A DNA stretch of 42,184 bases from Clostridia bacterium (GCA_017616695.1 JAFZXN010000040.1:1-42184), one strand, 5' to 3'. Positions 7,877-16,671 are shown, numbered from the stretch's first letter. Made by a program: numbers and translations. The notes: generated by a model not told the origin, from the sequence alone.

Positions 7877-9280
7877 TCAATAAAGAAGCACTATGCTTAC
7901 GTCGGACACCGCGGCGCCCACTATGCGGCTTTCTATCGTTACGGAAAACTTGTTTCCCTTAAGCCCCACCGGATAAGTTCCGACTATATCGGAGCCTTTG
8001 ACGTTTACGACCTTTTCTCCGTAATCGGAAGCTATCCTTACCGTAAGGTCGCCGTCCGTTGCGAGATTTATCTTTTGCAGGATCTTTTCGCCCGCCACGC
8101 CGAAACTCCCGGGGTTATTACGCCACACTTTTCTGAGCGGGACTCCGAAGTAACGGCTAAGTTCGTCTATCTCGCCGAGCTTTCCTTCCGTCACGAACAA
8201 AAGCTTGTCTTCGCGATCGGGTATATGCAGCATATCGTCTGGTGAAAAGCCTTTCGCAAGATAAAATCTTTTATCGGTCACGTTATAGCAAACCACTCTC
8301 GTTTCCACGGTTTTTCCCATATTCAATTTCACTGAACAGTAGAAATTGCCGTTATGATACACCCCGTGGGAACCGCCGTTATCGACGCCTTTCAAAAAGC
8401 CGTCGAGTTCGGGCATTATGCGCACGGCGTTATACCCGTCGAAGGAATAAAACCCGCCCGCCGTAAGATATATCACCCTTTTTCCGCAGTCGGTGACCGT
8501 GTCGGAATAAATCTTTTCTTTGGCTACGGGCACGCTTTCGGCGTAAAATTCCTGCTGATCGAGATAGCCCTGCAAGCGGGTTATCCCCACGTCGCGGAAA
8601 ACGAACACTTTTCCGTCGAAGTCTATTACGCGATCGACTTTTCCAAGCCCGTCGCGAAAGTCTATAAAGCCCGCCGCGTCGAGCGAAACGTACCAATTGG
8701 TCGGATCGAAGTTATCGGAAAACCACAAAGTCGTTTCTTCGCCGCCCGTCGTTACGAAAAGCCTTTCCGCGTGCATGCACATAGACGTTATCTGCGGCGC
8801 GGTGTAACTGAAAAAGTTCGTTCCGTCGTAAACGACGACGGCGTTCTCGTCCGAAAAAATGAACACGTCTTCACCGTTCAAACGATAGTTCAATCCTTTG
8901 GGCGCGCTGTCGAAAGTCTTGTTCAGTAAAACGAACGCGCTCCCGCCGTTCAAGCTCAATTTATACAGTTCTCCGCTTTGGCACCACACTAAAAGCTGGT
9001 CGTCGTACGAATTTTCATCAGCGTCGAATTTCCTGTAAAAATAAGCTTTTTTGATGGTTTTGCCCGATATTTCCGTCGGAGCCGAAGGCGCGGAAGAAAA
9101 ACTTAACGGCTTTATCCCGAACCCGTCCTTCAAAGCCCCGCTATTTAAAGCGAAGTTATAGCAATCAGACGGCCTCGCAGGTATGAAAGAAGGATCTATC
9201 CTCGAATCGGGCGCGTGAAAAAACTCGTTGAGTTTTACCGTTTTCTTCCTTTTTGAAGGATATCTGATACTTACGCCCAT
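7877..9280 (-). CDS. P22 gp10/tail-tubular-B-like stabilisation protein
   Basis: A 467-residue beta-rich protein. The first ~60 residues contain the segment DCYNFALNSGALKDGFGIKPL, typical of podovirus head-closure/tail propellers, followed by blade-like repeats (QLLVWCQSGELYKLSLNGG; VFIFSDENAVVVYDGTNFF; RLFVTTGGEETTLWFSDNF; VFVFRDVGITRLQGY) and a C-terminal beta domain (INLATDGDLTVRIASDYG). In P22-like virions such a protein plugs the portal-adaptor tube. It overlaps the adaptor gene by 10 bases. Length matches P22 gp10 (about 470). Assignment rests on length, propeller repeats and gene order. Confidence 0.7.
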   Translation of the reverse strand: MGVSIRYPSKRKKTVKLNEFFHAPDSRIDPSFIPARPSDCYNFALNSGALKDGFGIKPLSFSSAPSAPTEISGKTIKKAYFYRKFDADENSYDDQLLVWCQSGELYKLSLNGGSAFVLLNKTFDSAPKGLNYRLNGEDVFIFSDENAVVVYDGTNFFSYTAPQITSMCMHAERLFVTTGGEETTLWFSDNFDPTNWYVSLDAAGFIDFRDGLGKVDRVIDFDGKVFVFRDVGITRLQGYLDQQEFYAESVPVAKEKIYSDTVTDCGKRVIYLTAGGFYSFDGYNAVRIMPELDGFLKGVDNGGSHGVYHNGNFYCSVKLNMGKTVETRVVCYNVTDKRFYLAKGFSPDDMLHIPDREDKLLFVTEGKLGEIDELSRYFGVPLRKVWRNNPGSFGVAGEKILQKINLATDGDLTVRIASDYGEKVVNVKGSDIVGTYPVGLKGNKFSVTIESRIVGAAVSDVSIVLLY

Positions 9281-9822
9281 ACCCTGCTCCGTATTCTTCT
9301 TTTCTTTCCGATAACGAAAGTTTCGATAGCCTTTTCGTATCTTTCACGCCAGGTCATAGCCTCTTCGTAAAGCCCCGAAATAAGCAGATATTCGCTTGCG
9401 ACGCCCATCGCGAGCACGCGGGAAGAAAAGACGTTTTCGTCGTATTCGCACGTTTCGTTAAGCCCCGTAGCGCGGTGAGCACGGTAGTCGTAAGTTATCT
9501 CGCAATGCGTGACGTCCGTTTCGATTTTATCGGGAAGCACGTTAAACGCCACGTTTTTTCCGTCGCTCGTGACCGAAATTATCTCCTTCGGCGGTTTGGT
9601 AAAGTTTTCGTAGGCGTAGTTGCCGTCGGCGGAATACATAGATTCTTTAAAAACGAGCGGCTCTACGTCTTCGCTCAGTTCCATAACCGTAAGATTGTAG
9701 CAATTTAAAAATCTCACTATCTCGGGATTAAGGTCGGGCACCGCTCCGTCGGCTATCTTTTCGGCAAGCTCTTCCTTACCGCACATAAGGCACGAATAAT
9801 AAATAATATCTTTTACTGTCAT
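9271..9822 (-). CDS. Head-tail adaptor, gp4/tail-tubular-A-like
   Basis: A 183-residue protein that should sit beneath the portal ring and connect it to the tail plug. The chosen ATG at 9822 follows AAAGGAC; an upstream ATG at 9858 has no better site. An N-terminal helix (TVKDIIYYSCLMCGKEELAEKI) precedes a beta region (EIISVTSDGKNVAFNVLP) and a C-terminal helical pair (VLAMGVASEYLLISGLYEEAMTWRERYEKAI). This helical ending with a W-x-x-x-Y pattern is typical of adaptors of this type. Position between coat and propeller-like gene matches P22 gp4. Adaptor identity is inferred from fold pattern and order. Confidence 0.68.
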   Translation of the reverse strand: MTVKDIIYYSCLMCGKEELAEKIADGAVPDLNPEIVRFLNCYNLTVMELSEDVEPLVFKESMYSADGNYAYENFTKPPKEIISVTSDGKNVAFNVLPDKIETDVTHCEITYDYRAHRATGLNETCEYDENVFSSRVLAMGVASEYLLISGLYEEAMTWRERYEKAIETFVIGKKRRIRSRVWA

Positions 9823-9911
9823 TTTTGTCCTTTTTTGCGGCTGATGGCTTTGCCGCATAACGATTTATTAAAACGATATCGCAATATCTTGCGGCACCGC
9901 CGTAGAGTATT

Positions 9912-9943
9912 CCGTCGGGACGCGTTTTACTTCACCCCGACGG
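9912..9943 (-). promoter_or_regulatory. Hairpin between coat and adaptor genes
   Basis: A perfect 8-bp stem (CCGTCGGG 9912-9919 with CCCGACGG 9936-9943) lies 26 bases past the coat stop. No T-tract follows, so it is not a classical terminator. It may stabilise coat mRNA or reduce read-through, consistent with the high coat copy number, but this is inference. Confidence 0.5.
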
Positions 9944-9968
9944 ACGGATACGGTCAATAGCCTGACCG

Positions 9969-11141
9969 TTAAGCCTCGGTTATGCCGGAGAGCATTCCCT
10001 GACCGCAAGGCTTGTCGCAGATGAGGTCGGCGTATTTGACGAGAGTAGCCGTATAAGTCGGCGTACCCGCGTTCTGTTTGAGGATCTTGCCGTCTTCCCC
10101 TTCGAGCCACTGCCAATCGCAAAGCTGATGGAGCGTGAAGTTGTCGGTATTGAGAAGATACATAGTACCGTCGGGACAGAATCTGTCGGAAACGATGGGT
10201 ATCCCGTTGTAGGAAATAGCCTTGTAACCGCCGTTGAGTTCCATATAATCGGTATTTCTTTTGTAAGTTGCAAGGTGGTTCATGAACGCGCGCTTAACGC
10301 CCGAAGAACATACGATGAAGTTTACCTTGCTGCCCGCGTCTTCTTCGAGGGTGTCGATGGCCTTCTGAATGACCGTTTCGGTTATGGTGCCGACGCTCGT
10401 CTTGATATACGGCACGAGCCACTTATGCGTGCTTCTCGAAAGCCCGTAAATGGTGCCGCTCGAATTGAATATCGCGCCGAGACCGGTTATCTCCTGATTG
10501 TAAGAGCCCTGAACGGTCACGAGAGAGTTGGCTACGACCACGCTGCCGTCGATGGTGGAACCGTTGACGGTGACTTTCTTGTTGTATCTGTCGATAGCCG
10601 TGATACGTCTTGCGCCGTAACCGGTGAGCATGTTGCCGGAAGAATCTCTTATGTCGATGACGAGACCTTCGACGAGGTTTTTAACGTTGTCGACGGTGAG
10701 CGCGTTGCCGCTTACGGAAACGACTTTACACAGTACGCCCGTACCGTCGCCGTAGAGCATTCTGCCGAAGTTAAACGCGGAAGATTTTAAAAGTCCTTCC
10801 ATTTCGGCGTTGAGAAGGTTTACAAAAGCACCCGCCTTGTTTTCGGACGCTCTTATAGCCTTATCGGAAAGTTCTATCGTGCCGTAAAGGTTTTTGAGCG
10901 ACAGCGTGAACTGTTCGTAATTGTTTGCGGCTGCGGAGGGAAGCGTACCCGTTTCCGAACCCGCGCCGATACCGCCGTTGACGCCGTACTGCGCTATTCT
11001 TTTGATCTCTTTGCCCCAGACGTCCTCGGTGGACTGTTTGATCCTTGCGAGCAAAGGATTCGCGTTGGTGTTGATCTGCTCGGTCACTACGCCGAGATAC
11101 AGTGTTTTAAGTGCCTTATCGGCACTCGACAATGTTACCAT
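9969..11141 (-). CDS. Major capsid (coat) protein, HK97 fold
   Basis: A 390-residue phage coat protein with no cleavable delta domain and no neighbouring protease, as in P22-type capsids. An N-terminal helix segment leads into the spine-helix region LLNAEMEGLLKSSAFNFGRMLYGDGTG (109-135), which is typical of Firmicute coat proteins. Residues about 137-212 are an inserted beta-rich region (VVSVSGNALTVDNVKNLVEG; RRITAIDRYNKKVTVNG), reminiscent of the P22 coat I-domain. The A-domain contains GIPIVSDRFCPDGTMYLLNT. The AGGAG ribosome site is 7 bases before ATG. It follows the scaffold gene by 9 bases. Confidence 0.85.
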   Translation of the reverse strand: MVTLSSADKALKTLYLGVVTEQINTNANPLLARIKQSTEDVWGKEIKRIAQYGVNGGIGAGSETGTLPSAAANNYEQFTLSLKNLYGTIELSDKAIRASENKAGAFVNLLNAEMEGLLKSSAFNFGRMLYGDGTGVLCKVVSVSGNALTVDNVKNLVEGLVIDIRDSSGNMLTGYGARRITAIDRYNKKVTVNGSTIDGSVVVANSLVTVQGSYNQEITGLGAIFNSSGTIYGLSRSTHKWLVPYIKTSVGTITETVIQKAIDTLEEDAGSKVNFIVCSSGVKRAFMNHLATYKRNTDYMELNGGYKAISYNGIPIVSDRFCPDGTMYLLNTDNFTLHQLCDWQWLEGEDGKILKQNAGTPTYTATLVKYADLICDKPCGQGMLSGITEA

Positions 11142-11150
11142 TTTATTCTC

Positions 11151-11759
11151 CTATCTGAAAAATTTTTCGGCAAGAAGCTTGGCTTCCCGCAAATCTTTTG
11201 GTTTTATCGGCGGAGTTATCACTATTTCCCCACCGATGAGTTCTTTGGGTTTTGCGCCGGATATTCCCGATAAAAACTCTCTTATTATCTCGTCCTTGAT
11301 CGAGCCGTCGATGTGACTCAATAAATAATCTTTGTCGCCTGACAGTTCGGCCTGTTTTTGTAATCTGTCGGCAAGTATATCGATACAGGCGCTTTCCCAT
11401 TTGGCGTCGGGATCGCCGTCGACAACAGCGGCTATCTCCTCGGCAAATTGCGCGGCGTAAGGATATCTTTTAAAAAATTCCTCCGCCGTTATCTCCCCGT
11501 GCGAATTCTTATCGCCGTCGAAAGAGTTTTCCTTTGTTTTCAACTCGGCTTTATAGGCTTCGCACTCCCCTTCGAGCTGTCTCAATCGCTGACTGCGTTT
11601 GGTAAATTCAGCCTCGAGGCAGTTATAAGCTTTAATGAGCGAAGACACGTCTTTAAACTTTTCCAATGAGATATTTTTAAAGTCGTCGCCTGAACTTCTG
11701 TCCGCCTCCGCGGTGTGCGAGTCTTTATCCGCTATTTGTTCATTAAAAATCCGCTTCAT
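11151..11759 (-). CDS. Capsid scaffolding protein
   Basis: A 202-residue acidic helical protein between portal and coat genes, the usual scaffold position. The stretch FKDVSSLIKAYNCLEAEFTK (residues ~35-54), followed by a heptad helix (RLRQLEGECEAYKAELKTKE), is a common scaffold pattern. The C-terminus is basic and helical (KPKDLREAKLLAEKFFR), as expected for the coat-binding end. The strong GGGAGG ribosome site lies 7 bases before ATG. A short hairpin (TCAAGGT/ACCTTGA) is in the 61-base gap after the portal gene. Scaffold function is inferred from these features and position. Confidence 0.78.
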   Translation of the reverse strand: MKRIFNEQIADKDSHTAEADRSSGDDFKNISLEKFKDVSSLIKAYNCLEAEFTKRSQRLRQLEGECEAYKAELKTKENSFDGDKNSHGEITAEEFFKRYPYAAQFAEEIAAVVDGDPDAKWESACIDILADRLQKQAELSGDKDYLLSHIDGSIKDEIIREFLSGISGAKPKELIGGEIVITPPIKPKDLREAKLLAEKFFR

Positions 11760-11820
11760 TATTTCCTCCCTCGGTCAAGGTTTTTCCCCGACCTTGATAT
11801 GATGATCGGCACAAAACGCG

Positions 11821-13755
11821 TCAATCCTGCGCCTCGTCCGTTAAGACGTTATCGGCATCGTCCGTTACCGCCCGCGTGTTTTCGGCAGCCGTTTCTTCGT
11901 TTGCCGCCTTTTCGTCGGCTTTCCCCGCGGGAGAAAGAAAGCTTTTATGCTCTTTGATGTGTTTTACGACGTTTTCCTTGGTGGCGGCTCTGTCTTTAAC
12001 GAGTTCCAATTCTCCCGACAAAAGAAATCTTATATGCTCTGCGATATGAACGCTATGATCGTCGTAATCCTCGACGGGAACGTAATTTTTCTGCATTTCG
12101 AGATTTTCCGCCTGCGCCCTCGATATATGTAAAGACGTAAGGTCTTGCACGTTGTCGAAACTGCCGTAGCCCATTATCTCGAGTATCTTGGCTTTGGTCC
12201 TTTGCGACAGATTGCCGTCGCTGTCGGCCAAAAGCCCCGTCGAGAGCAATTCCATGACCGAAGTCTTCTTTTGCGCGGGCGTGTAAGAGAGTTCGTTTTC
12301 GGTGTCGAACACGACGTCGTCGCTCGTAAGGTCGCTCGAGTTGAAGTAGAAAACTTCGCTCGTCTTGTTGTTTCCGGCTATCTTCATCAGCCTCGATTTG
12401 GGCGCGAACTGTCTGAAAAGCCGTATTATCTGTTTGGCTACGGCTTTTATGGCTCGCCTGACGTTTTCGGCGGTGATGGAAAGTCTCGTTTCGTCCTGTT
12501 CGATAAGTAGCTGCAACGCAACGCCGCTCGTAACGTTAATGGGGATAGACGAGTTTCTTGAGATCTCGCTCACGCCGCTGACCGTGATGAACTCGCTTGC
12601 AAGCCTTTCTTCCTCGCCGGAAAAATCGAACGGAAGGCTCTCGGAAGCCATCATTCTCGGCGGCGCGAAACCCTGCCTGTAGACGAGGACTTTCCCCGGT
12701 TCGAGCCCGCCTTCGGCAAGCTCGTCCACGTCCACGGAACCGTCTTCGACCGTGACGACGCCCATGCTGATACGGTTGATAAACTCGTGTTTTCTGTTCT
12801 TGACGGCGTTGAAAGCGCGTTGGAGCGGTATTATCCTTTCGATAACGCTCGTGCCGAAGAAAGAACCCGCCTGCGAAATGCAGTCCTGCTTGACGAACGG
12901 GAAGTCTCTCGTTCCGTCCACGCCGTTGATATACGGTAAAGTCGTTACCGATAAAAGGGTGTCGCCCGCTATCGTCACGACGCGCCCGTTGGGAAATTTC
13001 TTGCTCGGTCTTTCGTATCTTTCGATGACCACCGCCGAATCGGGGGCGGTAGTGCCTGTCAGACGGTTGGCGACGTATTTTTTGCTGCCCTTGACTTTAG
13101 AAAGCGTGAATACGTCCGTTTCCGAGCCTTCCACCCTTACGCCGTAAACGCTTTCGATGTCGTCGACGTTGACGGCGCGCGCGTAGATGATACTCCTTTG
13201 CTCGGACAGATCGCTCCTATATAAGCTTTCGGGGAATATCTCGTAAGGCGAAACGGAAATAATTTCCACGTCGCCTTCAGAAACGCTCTTGCCATCCACT
13301 ACGCCGAGCACCTTGCCCGCGCCGCCGTTCCAGACCACTCTGTAAAACCCCGTGCCGAGCGTTTCGCTCCACAAAGTGGTCTTTGCGATCACTCCGTCGA
13401 GCCCGGCACGGTTGCAGGTGGCGTTCAAAACGTCGGAAGATATACGCGCCGTCTTTAGATCGGCCTCCTCGTTGCCCGCCGCTCTCACGCTCATAACGGG
13501 CCTGACTCTCGCAAGCTTTGCCACTCTCGTTTCGATTATCGGTGCTATATGGTTGTATACGCCCTTATTCTGCCAACAAAAGCCGCTTTCGTCGTCGGAT
13601 ATCTCCCCGTTTGGCGCGATATCGCAATACTGATTGCCCGCAAGAAAGTTCATATTGAGGTTCCACTGCTGTTCGAGCGCGCGTCTTTCCTCTCTTCGCC
13701 TTTCGAAATCTGCCTTGACCTCGGCAACGAGGTCTTCGCGGAATTTATCGGTCAA
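11821..13755 (-). CDS. Portal protein, P22-like
   Basis: A 644-residue portal, the ring at the packaging vertex. Residues ~1-75 contain the helical N-terminal region with RRALEQQWNLNMNFLAGNQY and the segment ETRVAKLARVRPVMSV; a middle region has LWSETLGTGFYRVVWNGG and SVSPYEIFPE, then a long helical stem region (TSGVALQLLIEQDETRLS; AIKAVAKQIIRLFRQ) and a barrel-like helical C-terminus. Size and order fit the P22-like portal family. Translation starts at TTG 13755, overlapping the preceding stop and preceded by AAGGAG. No internal stop or frameshift is present. Confidence 0.85.
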   Translation of the reverse strand: MTDKFREDLVAEVKADFERRREERRALEQQWNLNMNFLAGNQYCDIAPNGEISDDESGFCWQNKGVYNHIAPIIETRVAKLARVRPVMSVRAAGNEEADLKTARISSDVLNATCNRAGLDGVIAKTTLWSETLGTGFYRVVWNGGAGKVLGVVDGKSVSEGDVEIISVSPYEIFPESLYRSDLSEQRSIIYARAVNVDDIESVYGVRVEGSETDVFTLSKVKGSKKYVANRLTGTTAPDSAVVIERYERPSKKFPNGRVVTIAGDTLLSVTTLPYINGVDGTRDFPFVKQDCISQAGSFFGTSVIERIIPLQRAFNAVKNRKHEFINRISMGVVTVEDGSVDVDELAEGGLEPGKVLVYRQGFAPPRMMASESLPFDFSGEEERLASEFITVSGVSEISRNSSIPINVTSGVALQLLIEQDETRLSITAENVRRAIKAVAKQIIRLFRQFAPKSRLMKIAGNNKTSEVFYFNSSDLTSDDVVFDTENELSYTPAQKKTSVMELLSTGLLADSDGNLSQRTKAKILEIMGYGSFDNVQDLTSLHISRAQAENLEMQKNYVPVEDYDDHSVHIAEHIRFLLSGELELVKDRAATKENVVKHIKEHKSFLSPAGKADEKAANEETAAENTRAVTDDADNVLTDEAQD

Positions 13756-13976
13756 TGTCGTTCTCCTTTTTCGGCGGTTTCAGCCGATATTTCGTCGTTT
13801 TTTACGCTCTTATCGCTACCTTTGAACACGCCGGCAAAAGCGTCGGCGGCCTCTTTAAGGCACTTTTTGCACACGAACTCCGTAGCGCCGCCGTCAGTCG
13901 TCACAACGTAGTCCGCGAGGTTTCCGCACCCGGGCACGGAACAAACTATCGTTTCAGTCGTTTTTCGTATTTTCAT
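13752..13976 (-). CDS. Small zinc-knuckle-type protein of the virion module
   Basis: A 74-residue protein with four cysteines in two pairs (Cys12 and Cys17; Cys36 and Cys39), a likely zinc site around the segment CSVPGCGNLADY and CKKC. The tail is charged and helical (ADAFAGVFKGSDKSVKNDE). An AAAGGAG ribosome site precedes ATG at 13976. It overlaps the upstream gene by 23 bases and the portal start by 4. Small zinc-ribbon proteins often accompany phage packaging genes, but I do not recognise this one. Confidence 0.7.
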   Translation of the reverse strand: MKIRKTTETIVCSVPGCGNLADYVVTTDGGATEFVCKKCLKEAADAFAGVFKGSDKSVKNDEISAETAEKGERH

Positions 13977-14244
13977 TTTGATTCTCCTTTAAAGAATTGA
14001 GAAGTCTTTGTTTTTCGGCCTCGAGCTCCTCGTCGGTCATGTTTTCGACCGGATTGGGAGCAAAGCCTTCCATGACCATTTTCGCCGCCTGCGTATCGGG
14101 CGGAACGTGTTTTTTGGTCACCTTGCGGCGCGTCAGTTTCAAAACGCCGTCGTCGTCCTGATATTCTTCGACGACCTCTTTGGCGCTGTAACCGACCGCC
14201 TTTTTCGCAATGGCACGCTTTATTTTTTCCTCTATCTCGTTCAC
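13954..14244 (-). CDS. Small helical protein, resembles C-terminal part of small terminase
   Basis: A 96-residue protein with GTG start at 14244 behind AGGAGG. The centre EEYQDDDGVLKLTRRKVTKK followed by HVPPDTQAAKMVMEG, then TDEELEAEKQRLL, resembles the region after the helix-turn-helix in several Firmicute small terminases (a PPDT-x-A motif before a helix). The helix-turn-helix half is missing and it lies after terL instead of before it. It could be a reduced small terminase or an independent packaging helper. The resemblance is recalled, not searched, so the call is tentative. Confidence 0.6.
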   Translation of the reverse strand: MNEIEEKIKRAIAKKAVGYSAKEVVEEYQDDDGVLKLTRRKVTKKHVPPDTQAAKMVMEGFAPNPVENMTDEELEAEKQRLLNSLKENQNENTKND

Positions 14245-14361
14245 GGTATCCTCCTGTCCGCCAAGGCAAAGCGCCTTAAAGCGGTTTTACCTAAACGCCC
14301 CGTCGGTAGAAGTTCCCGTTAAATGGTGACGACATTTTCGTCACGGTAAACGTTATCTTTA

Positions 14362-15783
14362 TTAAAGCCGTCGCGATTTTAAACGGTTCAGCTTTTTTAT
14401 CAATTTTTCCTTGTTGAGTTGGATATCCGTTTTTTCCTCCTTCGGGGCTTTATTCTCGGGGCGTGACATAATAAAATAACGTAATTCGTCGAGCGCGTGA
14501 TCGTCCTTTTTGAAAGGCGTATCGCTGTCTTTCCAGTAATAACCTTTTATCTCGCGTATCAGATCGACGCAAGACGAAAAGATGAAAAGCCGCCTGTTTT
14601 TCAGGTATTCTTTTACCCTTGCGATGCCTGTGAACAAGTCTTTGTTGACGTGCGGGTTGACGGCTATACCGTGCTCGAAAAACAGTTCCGTAACGCTCCT
14701 CGTTCCCGACAGCGTGTGCTGATTTGCCGCGCTATCTATAAGCGACGAGATGCGTCCGTCGGCGTCCGTTTTCCAATCGAGCCGCGCGGCTATCGCCTTT
14801 ATACGTTCGGCGTGGTAAGATATCTCTCTTCCCGCCTCGAAATGTTCGGCGATGACGTAAACGTTACCGTCGTAATCCACGGCGTAAAAGTGACACGAAA
14901 GCGGATTATTTAGCCCCGGGTCTATCGAGATATCGGCATACCACTCTTTGGGAACTTTAAAAGGCTCTATAACGTGGACGTTCTGATCGAATTCCTTGTA
15001 AACGAGCCCGCTTGCGACGGAAAATCTGCCGTAACGCCTTGCGTCGAGCACGTCGTCGGATAAACTTTCCGTAAGCTTTTTGACCTCTTTTTTGTCGAGA
15101 AACGGGTTGTCCGCCCATTCCATGAACTCGTACCAGACCTCTTTGGAACCGTACTTGTTGAGATATATCTCGTCGTAAATAAAGGTCATTCCCTTTAAGG
15201 GCGTCATCGTTCCGAATATATCGCCGCACTTATCGAGCACGCGCATTTTACATTCGTCGTAGATATCTTTGGGCGGCTCTTCGTCGAACCACACGAAATC
15301 GAGCGACGTTCCTTGGAATTTTTCCCTGCCCTGATCGCAGCTTTTAAAGCCTATCTTCGACGTTCCGCCGAACACGTTTTTAATGACGATAAGGTCGATG
15401 ACGCCGTTTTCGGGGCTGTCTCTTCTTCCTTCGGACATAACTATATCGACTATCCAGCGCGGATCGAGATAATATAAAAGCTTTTTCTGCGCGACGTCTC
15501 TTTGCACCTGCGCCGACAGCGACACCACCCACCCCGAAACGTCGGGTTTATTCTTCCTGTAAGGGTGTATGCCTCGGGCTATCCATAACGCCTCGACGGC
15601 TCCGCATTCGGTCTTTCCGCTTCTGTTGCCGCCGAATACCCATCTGTTTTTCTTTTTGCAGCGATGGAAAGCAAGCTGCTTTAAGTGTTTTTTCTTGCCC
15701 GTATTGTACGACGCGAGCTTGTCGCACGATCTTCTTTGTTTCTGTTCGCGTTCTATCTCGATTATCCTTTCGACTACGTTCAT
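14362..15783 (-). CDS. terL: Large terminase subunit (DNA-packaging motor)
   Basis: A 473-residue packaging ATPase-nuclease, full length for the family. Walker A GGNRSGKT is at 51-58 (Lys57), Walker B FVWFDEEP at about 163-170 with Asp167/Glu168, and the coupling motif GTMTPLKG near 191. The RNase H-like nuclease domain shows the acidic residues Asp288 (SIDPGLNN), Asp350 (SLIDSAANQ) and Asp432 (HALDELRY). All key residues are intact, so this is not a decayed copy. ATG follows AAGGAAAG at 8 bases. It is the first gene of the minus-strand virion module, and its upstream region overlaps the divergent gene at 15862. Confidence 0.93.
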   Translation of the reverse strand: MNVVERIIEIEREQKQRRSCDKLASYNTGKKKHLKQLAFHRCKKKNRWVFGGNRSGKTECGAVEALWIARGIHPYRKNKPDVSGWVVSLSAQVQRDVAQKKLLYYLDPRWIVDIVMSEGRRDSPENGVIDLIVIKNVFGGTSKIGFKSCDQGREKFQGTSLDFVWFDEEPPKDIYDECKMRVLDKCGDIFGTMTPLKGMTFIYDEIYLNKYGSKEVWYEFMEWADNPFLDKKEVKKLTESLSDDVLDARRYGRFSVASGLVYKEFDQNVHVIEPFKVPKEWYADISIDPGLNNPLSCHFYAVDYDGNVYVIAEHFEAGREISYHAERIKAIAARLDWKTDADGRISSLIDSAANQHTLSGTRSVTELFFEHGIAVNPHVNKDLFTGIARVKEYLKNRRLFIFSSCVDLIREIKGYYWKDSDTPFKKDDHALDELRYFIMSRPENKAPKEEKTDIQLNKEKLIKKLNRLKSRRL

Positions 15784-15842
15784 CTATTCGACTTTCCTTG
15801 CGAAAAAACCGCAAATTTCCTTAAAATATGCTTTAAAATGCT

Positions 15843-15862
15843 TGGTATAATGGATTTTACCA
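15843..15862. promoter_or_regulatory. Overlapping divergent extended -10 promoters
   Basis: Plus strand: TGGTATAAT (15843-15851) is an extended -10 element directing transcription to the right. Minus strand: TGGTAAAAT (15862-15854) is an extended -10 directing transcription towards terL. No good -35 boxes were found. The two -10 hexamers are 2 bases apart, so two polymerases could not occupy both. Confidence 0.45.
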
Positions 15863-16596
15863 TGAAAAGATCGATACTTCTTGCGGCGCTCGTTTTCGCC
15901 TTTTTGACGGCTTTTTCGTCCGGCGTAAACTGCTTTGCCGAAGAGAAAAACAAAATAAATCGTTACGCTATGATAGTCGGCGACGGCGCTTATCTTTATT
16001 CCGACGCAAGCGGAAGATATCCGCGCTTTATCGTGGACAAAAGCTATTTCGTTTTCGTGACCGATATCGTCGGCGACTACGCCCGCGTAAAATATATGGA
16101 CGGCTTTTCTGATTGCCCGAATATCGAAGGCTACGTCAAGACCGTCGATCTTTTGTTTTACGACGGGAACGTTTCTTCGCCTTTCCCCGACGTCACCCTG
16201 ACCGCAATTTCGGACGCGGTGCTTTTTTCCGACGCCGAAGGTACGAGGCCGAAGTCGGTCGTCGAAGTCGGCGGGAACGCCAGATATTACGGCGCCACGT
16301 CGGACGGCTTATATTTCGTCTACCTGCGCGGGAACGTCGGTTACGTAACGGGCGCGGCGTTCGAGTCGTTTACCATTCCTTATACATACGAATATATCGA
16401 GATGATAACGGAATCGTCTTCGCCCGAAGTATCGGCGATATCGGACTCCTCTTTAAGTAAGGAAAGCTCGTCGCCGCCCATATCGGAAGTCATTCTCATC
16501 ACTTTGGCTATCGTCGCCGGATTAGTCGTTTTGTACTTTATCATTCGCCCCGACAAGCTCGGCGGCAAACGCACGGTATTCACCGACGACGAGTAA
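15862..16596 (+). CDS. Exported membrane-anchored protein with SH3-like repeats
   Basis: A 244-residue exported protein. A signal peptide (MKRSILLAALVFAFLTAF region, cleavage after CFA at about residue 26) precedes two similar beta segments at ~33-100 and ~110-175, each ending in a glycine-tyrosine strand (EGYVKTVD; NVGYVTGAAF), as in bacterial SH3-like domains. A Ser-rich linker leads to a transmembrane helix (208-228) and short cytoplasmic tail. Upstream in-frame codons reach back into the terL leader; ATG at 15862 is chosen because it starts the signal peptide. The extended -10 just upstream implies a nearly leaderless mRNA. Function unknown; it shares its architecture with the protein at 17583. 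Confidence 0.75.
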   Translation: MKRSILLAALVFAFLTAFSSGVNCFAEEKNKINRYAMIVGDGAYLYSDASGRYPRFIVDKSYFVFVTDIVGDYARVKYMDGFSDCPNIEGYVKTVDLLFYDGNVSSPFPDVTLTAISDAVLFSDAEGTRPKSVVEVGGNARYYGATSDGLYFVYLRGNVGYVTGAAFESFTIPYTYEYIEMITESSSPEVSAISDSSLSKESSSPPISEVILITLAIVAGLVVLYFIIRPDKLGGKRTVFTDDE

Positions 16597-16671
16597 TTTT
16601 GAACGAAATATATTATAATTTGTTAAAAATTAATCGCCGCGATGAAAAATTCGAATAAAGTAAAACACGGT

